From contig NZ_JADKPN010000004.1 of assembly GCF_015352455.1 (NCBI RefSeq), positions 62,001 through 126,000 of the forward strand: a DNA stretch of 64,000 nt, read 5' to 3'. Both the position numbers and the translations under genes were made by a program. The stretch is from Nocardioides islandensis (GTDB lineage Bacteria > Actinomycetota > Actinomycetes > Propionibacteriales > Nocardioidaceae). How positions within the stretch are numbered: the stretch's first letter is position 1; the number at the start of each line of letters is the position of its first letter. Positions 59,915-64,000 of the stretch are shown piece by piece. The notes below the pieces were generated by a model that ran no database searches, was not told where the DNA came from, and saw only the letters and a list, made by a program, of their open reading frames with translations.

Positions 59915-61159
59915 CTACCGGGCCGCCACCGCGCCGGACGCCACCCGGTCCAGCACGCCGGCGGGGTCGGCGAGCAGCGGGGCGAACACCAGCTCCGCGG
60001 CGCCGCGCCACGGCGAGTCCAGACCGAAGGCCGACGAGCGGATCAGTACGTCACGACGCGGCGTCATCAGCGTCCAGCGGTCGACGACGCTCTCGATGAC
60101 CGCCTGCCGGGAGCGCCACAGCGCGGCCAGCGACCCGCCGAGGACGATGATCTCGGGGTCGAAGATGTTGATGACCGCCCGCAGCCCGACCCCGATCCAC
60201 TCCGCCACCTGCTCGAGGGCCTCGGTGGCGCGCTGGTCTCCTGCGGCGGCGGCCGCGATCACCTCGGCCACGCCGTCGGGACCGCCCCCGGGCAGGCGGC
60301 CGGCCGCGACGAGGAGGTGGTTCTCCCCCGCCTTCGTCTCCCAGCAGCCGACGTTGCCGCACCGGCACGGCTCGGTCGCCGCGCCGTCGACGAGGAGGTG
60401 CCCGACCTCCCCGGCGTACCCGCGCGCACCCGACAGCGGCACCCCACCGACCAGGAAGCCGCCACCGATGCCCACGCTGCCGTTGAGGTAGGCGACGTCG
60501 GAGTACCCCACCGCGGCCCCGCGCAGGTGCTCGGCCAGCACGCCGAGGTCGGCGTCGTTGGCGGTGAACACCGGCCGGCCGAGGCGATGCGACAGCTTCT
60601 CGGTGAACGGCTGGTCGACCCAGCCGAGGTTGGGGGCGAAGCGCACCAGGCCGTCGGCCTCGCGCACCGCGCCCGGCACCGAGACCCCCACCCCGAGGCA
60701 CCGCACGTCGGGGCGGGCGGCCAGCACCTCCTCGATCATCTGCGCGGCGGACTCGATGACGTGCTCGACGTCGTGCTCGCCCGGCGCGTGCGGTCGCTGC
60801 CGCTGGAGCAGCACCTCACCACCGAGCGCCACCAGGGCGGTGACGATGCGGTCGACGCCGATGTCCACGCCGACGACCGTGTTGTCCCGGCGGGCTTCCA
60901 GCACCAGCGAGGGCCGCCCGGAGCGCCGTACGGCGTCCGGGAGCCGCTCGCTGACCAGGCCGAGGTCCTCGAGCTCGGCGGCCAGGGCCCCGATGGTGCT
61001 GCGGTTCAGCCCGAGCTCGCGCGTCAGGGACGCCCGGCTGATGGCGCCGTGCAGGTGCACGCGCGTCAGCAGCGCGCTCAGGTTGTTGCGTCGCAGCTCC
61101 TCCTGACCGAGACCCGTCTTCGTGGGGGATGTCGGAGGGCTGCCCGGTCGTCGGGTCAC
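59915..61159 (-). CDS. ROK-family transcriptional repressor
   Basis: This 414-residue regulator has an N-terminal winged helix (SRASLTRELGLNRSTIGALAAELEDLGLV, about 40-68) and a sugar-kinase-like ROK domain with the zinc motif CRCGNVGCWE. The phosphate loop GVDIGVDRI is partly like active kinases, but the DNA-binding domain marks it as an XylR/NagC-type repressor. It begins 6 bases after the remnant of a sugar ABC permease, suggesting it once controlled a sugar operon. Confidence 0.88.
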   Translation of the reverse strand: MTRRPGSPPTSPTKTGLGQEELRRNNLSALLTRVHLHGAISRASLTRELGLNRSTIGALAAELEDLGLVSERLPDAVRRSGRPSLVLEARRDNTVVGVDIGVDRIVTALVALGGEVLLQRQRPHAPGEHDVEHVIESAAQMIEEVLAARPDVRCLGVGVSVPGAVREADGLVRFAPNLGWVDQPFTEKLSHRLGRPVFTANDADLGVLAEHLRGAAVGYSDVAYLNGSVGIGGGFLVGGVPLSGARGYAGEVGHLLVDGAATEPCRCGNVGCWETKAGENHLLVAAGRLPGGGPDGVAEVIAAAAAGDQRATEALEQVAEWIGVGLRAVINIFDPEIIVLGGSLAALWRSRQAVIESVVDRWTLMTPRRDVLIRSSAFGLDSPWRGAAELVFAPLLADPAGVLDRVASGAVAAR

Positions 61160-61165
61160 CGGCGT

Positions 61166-61552
61166 TCAGGCCCTGCCCGACGCCGATGCTCGTCTCCGGC
61201 TGATGGCGTCGACGCTGGCTGCGACCAGGAGGACCAGGCCGGTGATCATGTAGACGTTGCCGGTCGACTGGCGCAGCAGGCCCATGCCGTTGGCGATGAC
61301 CGTGATCACCACGCCGCCGATGACGGCATCGGACACACGGCCCTTGCCGCCGAACAGGCTGGTGCCGCCGATGACGGCAGCGCCCACGCCGAACAGCAGG
61401 AACGTGCCACCGCCCGTGCTGGTCGACACCGAGTTGTTGCGGCTGGCGATGAGCAGGCCCGCGAAGCCCGCCAGGGTGCCGGTCATCACGAAGCAGGTCA
61501 GCTTGACGCGCAGCACGTTGATGCCTGACCGGCGCGCGGCCTCGGCGTTGCC
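61166..61552 (-). pseudogene. Remnant of sugar ABC permease (XylH/RbsC type), C-terminal part
   Basis: About 129 codons remain, ending at the natural stop at 61166. They encode the C-terminal helices of a ribose/xylose-type permease: GNAEAARRSGINV near the break, then LAGFAGLLIASRNNS, GVGAAVIGGTSLFGGKG and a final helix. Roughly the first 60% of a normal permease is missing. The break at about 61552 joins it out of frame to the TPP-enzyme fragment. A GTG at 61516 could still start translation of 116 residues. Confidence 0.8.
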
Positions 61553-62387
61553 GGACCTCGTCGGGGAAGACGAGGTGGGCGACGCCGCGCCGGTCGACGG
61601 CGTGCTTCACCGCCAGCGCGGCCAGCTCGGCGGGGTCGCTGCCCGCCGTGACGGTCGCGTTCCAGACCGACACGTCGCGGAACACGGCCTGCAGGTCGAC
61701 GTCCTGGAACGCCCCGCGGCCCAGCACGCTCGACGGGACCTGCCCGGAGAGCGCCAGCACCGGCGAGCCGTCCAGCTTGGCGTCGTACAGGCCGGTCAGC
61801 AGGTTCGTCGAGCCGGGTCCGGCGATCGCGAAGCAGGCCGCCGGGCGGCCGGTGAGCTTGCCGTAGGCGCTGGCGGCGAAGGACGCCGCGCCCTCGTGCC
61901 GGATCCCGACGTACCTCAGCTCGCCGCGCTCCTCGGCCCGGCGCATCGCGTCGGCGATGCCCAGGTTCGAGTGGCCGACCATGCCGAAGACGGTGTCCAC
62001 CCCGTGCGCGACCAGGGTCTCGACGACCGCGTCGCCGACGGTGCGGCCGCGTCCGTGGTGGGCGGGCAGCGCGACGTACGCGCCGTCCTCGCGCTCCTCC
62101 GCGTCGTACGCCGTGACCGCGTCCGTGAAGCCCTCCGGCGGCTTGCCGGTGCCCGGGTCGTAGTCGTACCCGTGCCACGGGCAGCGCAGCCAGCCGTTCT
62201 CGATCGAGCCCTCACCGACCGGGCCCCCTTGGTGCGGGCAGCGGTTCTCCAGTGCCCCGAGCCGGCCGGCACAACGGGTGAGCGCGACGGCGCGGCCGTC
62301 GACGACGGTGCTGGTGACCCGGCCCTCGGCGGGTACGTCGTCGCCGTCGACCCGGTGCCACTGCGTCGTCACCGTCTCGTCATCCAC
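61553..62387 (-). pseudogene. Remnant of Rieske-TPP-enzyme fusion, N-terminal part
   Basis: From the GTG at 62387 (after GAGGGAGAGGGA) the frame encodes a Rieske [2Fe-2S] domain, C50-x-H52 and C69-x2-H72 (CPHQGG, CPWHGYDYD), then the first domain of a thiamine-diphosphate enzyme of the acetolactate synthase / pyruvate oxidase type with the activating glutamate in IRHEGAAS. Similarity stops after HLVFPDEV at about 61554, where the central and C-terminal domains would follow. Downstream the frame runs on only as antisense noise. Confidence 0.75.
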
Positions 62388-62475
62388 GGCTGTTCCCTCT
62401 CCCTCGCGGTTGCCCGAGACTGCTCTTGCTCCGTGTCGCTGACAAGGCGCGGCGTTACGTCGTAAGGAGAAGGAA

Positions 62476-63093
62476 ATGGGCGGCGACTCCACCCTCATCA
62501 CCACCCGGCGCTCGCTGCACGCCGTCGGCGAGCTGGTGCTGGCCGGACCGCAGCACGCGCAGACCGGCGAGATCTCGCTCCGCGCGCTCCCGGGCGGGTT
62601 CGGCACGACGCACACGCCGGACCTGCGCGTCGACGGCACCGACGTGGTCGGCCCCGAGGCGACGGTCGGCATCACCGGCCTGACGCCGGCCGCGCTGGGC
62701 CGCGCGCTCGGGGTCGAGGCCCGCGGTCTCGCCGACCTCTACCCCGACGGGTCCGGTGTCGGCCTGGACGACGTGCTGGAAGTCGACCCCGACGCGGCGG
62801 CGGTCGTCGCGGCGGCGTTCGCGGACGGCGACGCCGCCCTGCGCGCGCTCGCCCCCGACCAGACGCCGATCCTCTGGCCTGAGCACTTCGACATCGGCAT
62901 CAGCGTCGGCGAGGTCAACTACGGCGTCTCGGCCGGCGACACGTACCTCGCCGTCCCCTACGCCTACGTCGGCCCCTGGTCCCCGCCCGCCGAGGACGAC
63001 TACTGGAACGCCCCCTTCGGCCGGGCCGTCCCGGTCTCCGACATCGACGACCTCGCGGCGTTCTTCGCCGAGGGCAGGGACCGGGCAGGCTGA
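62476..63093 (+). CDS. Hypothetical protein, 205 residues
   Basis: A soluble acidic protein with no transmembrane or signal sequence and good AAGGAGAAGGA before its ATG. Repeated acidic segments and a Tyr/Trp-rich C-terminal part (NYGVSAGDTYLAVPYAYVGPW, EDDYWNAPF) can be seen. I recognise no family. A TTACG-T-CGTAA inverted repeat sits 11 bases before the start and may be an operator. Divergent from the deletion-scar pseudogene. Confidence 0.6.
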   Translation: MGGDSTLITTRRSLHAVGELVLAGPQHAQTGEISLRALPGGFGTTHTPDLRVDGTDVVGPEATVGITGLTPAALGRALGVEARGLADLYPDGSGVGLDDVLEVDPDAAAVVAAAFADGDAALRALAPDQTPILWPEHFDIGISVGEVNYGVSAGDTYLAVPYAYVGPWSPPAEDDYWNAPFGRAVPVSDIDDLAAFFAEGRDRAG

Positions 63094-63099
63094 GGGCTG

Positions 63100-63720
63100 T
63101 CAGACGTGCTCGGGCACGCGCAGGTGCGCGATGGCGAGCTCGAACGCGTTGACGTCGACGATTCGCAGTCCGATGTCCTCGGCACCGGTGTCCCGGAGCT
63201 CCCGGGCCGCCGCGGCCGAAGCCATGAGGGCGTCGTGGTCCGCGAACCGTGCCGTGCTGCAGGCCCGACCGCTCGCCCGGTCGATCATCATGCTGGCGCT
63301 GCAGAAGCCGTGCATGTCCTCCAGCGTCGTCAGGACCCTGGTCCGGTAGTAGTCCAGCAGCGGGTCCATCTTGTCCGGCGTCATCTCGAGCCAGGTGGCC
63401 CGGCACCACGACCCCTCGTGGGCGTCGTGCTCGCGGTGCATCACCGCGATCTCCCACATGTCGACCACCGGTGTGCCGCCCATGATCTCCGCCGCCTTGG
63501 CGCGAGCGGACGAGACGTTGGCCGCGGATGCCACCATCGCGTCGTACGACGACCACGACGTGGTGGCGATCGACCGGCCATCCGCACGGTCCACCATCAT
63601 CGACAGCCCGACACACCCGGGCATCTGCACGAGCATCGGCATGACCTCGTCACGTACGTAGGCGATCCCTGCCTCGATGGCGCCCGAGTCGCCGTTGATC
63701 GTCGTGGAGCGTGCGTGCAT
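63100..63720 (-). CDS. Hypothetical protein with duplicated ABM-like domain
   Basis: This 206-residue protein contains two similar halves of about 95 residues. Each has a VMPML or VLTTL helix start, a GCVGLSMMVDRADGRSIATTSW or GFCSASMMIDRASGRACSTARF strand block, a YDAMVASAA or HDALMASAA helix, and a VVDMWEIAV or IVDVNAFELAI end. This looks like a tandem antibiotic-biosynthesis-monooxygenase-type alpha/beta-barrel. The ATG at 63720 follows GGGAGGA. Activity unknown. Confidence 0.6.
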   Translation of the reverse strand: MHARSTTINGDSGAIEAGIAYVRDEVMPMLVQMPGCVGLSMMVDRADGRSIATTSWSSYDAMVASAANVSSARAKAAEIMGGTPVVDMWEIAVMHREHDAHEGSWCRATWLEMTPDKMDPLLDYYRTRVLTTLEDMHGFCSASMMIDRASGRACSTARFADHDALMASAAAARELRDTGAEDIGLRIVDVNAFELAIAHLRVPEHV

Positions 63721-63866
63721 GTGCTCCTCCCATCGACAGGGCGGCACCCCAGCGGCACCGCCGCTCCTCGGCACTCTCCTCCGGCTGCGCACGGGGGACA
63801 AGGCATCGGGGCTTGCAGACCGATTCTTCTGCGGTCTCGTCTGTCTTCTTCCGCTCAGCGACGCAG

Positions 63867-64000
63867 GCGAATCGCCGCGAGGGCCCTCGCCACCGATTCG
63901 TCAGCGATCCTCCGGGCACCCGCAGCGCACACAGTGCTGACGAATCGCCCCCCGGGGCCCTCGCCACCCATTCGTCAGCGATCCTCCGGGCACCCGCAGC
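63867..64000. repeat. Palindromic direct repeats cut by the window end
   Basis: Two units with a 74-base period each hold an inverted repeat: CGAATCG/CGATTCG around the palindrome GCGAGGGCCCTCGC in the first, GCTGACGAAT/ATTCGTCAGC in the second. The 32 bases at 63895-63926 and 63969-64000 match at 31 positions. The array may continue beyond the window. No gene is seen from 63721 to here. Confidence 0.75.

Noticed and set aside
61166-62387. A single hybrid gene encoding a Rieske-TPP-permease fusion protein
   Set aside because: The permease part is in a different frame and begins mid-protein, so it cannot be one translated product without a frameshift.
63867-64000. CRISPR array at the window end
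   Set aside because: The units are palindromic with near-identical intervening sequence, not unique spacers.

Overview
The window is a very GC-rich bacterial chromosome segment from an actinobacterium, most like Nocardioides or a close relative in the Propionibacteriales (inferred from gene content and order, not from a database search). Pointers are an F420-type PPOX protein, DUF1206 and DUF349 proteins, a phosphatidylinositol-phosphate synthase, a pyrR-pyrB-pyrC operon, the order mltG-aroE-...-aroC-aroK-aroB-aroQ-efp-nusB-pyr, and an actinobacterial LexA box before ruvCAB. Most genes lie on the minus strand, and many adjacent genes overlap by 4 bases (ATGA, GTGA or TTGA).

Layout. 1-2.9 kb: pyrimidine operon pyrR-pyrB-pyrC (pyrC cut by the window edge), with an RNA hairpin over the pyrR ribosome-binding site. 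2.9-10.3 kb: mixed metabolic genes (PPOX protein, exported class V aminotransferase, class IV aminotransferase plus sulfotransferase, stress protein, MinD-like ATPase, flavoprotein, DUF1206). 10.4-19.3 kb: core block nusB, efp, aroQ-aroB-aroK-aroC, prepilin peptidase, aroE, mltG, ruvX, interrupted at 15.5-16.8 kb by a winged-helix/endonuclease-like gene between two inverted arrays of the same 22-bp repeat. 19.3-24.2 kb: alaS, two small membrane-associated genes, rarA. 24.2-30.7 kb: a complete dipeptide/oligopeptide ABC importer operon. 30.9-36.3 kb: aspS, hisS, a metallo-hydrolase, a DUF349 protein.

36.3-43.7 kb is an accessory island set between core genes. It holds a predicted alpha/beta-hydrolase, a CHAT-type cysteine protease, a divergent membrane-spanning CHAT protease with a beta-propeller, and a second winged-helix/endonuclease-like gene bounded by two near-identical long hairpins. 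43.7-53.8 kb returns to core genes: relA/spoT, apt, secF, secD, yajC, ruvB, ruvA, ruvC, yebC, pdxT. 53.8-58.2 kb carries a peptidoglycan-binding protein and a dicarboxylate-sensing two-component system divergent from a DctA-type symporter, which separates pdxT from pdxS. 58.3-61.2 kb: pdxS, pgsA and a ROK regulator. 61.2-62.4 kb is a deletion scar joining a sugar ABC permease tail to a Rieske/TPP-enzyme head. The end holds two unrecognised genes and a palindromic repeat cut by the window edge.

The best candidates for undescribed biology are the CHAT/hydrolase island and the two endonuclease-like genes, each flanked by its own family of repeats.
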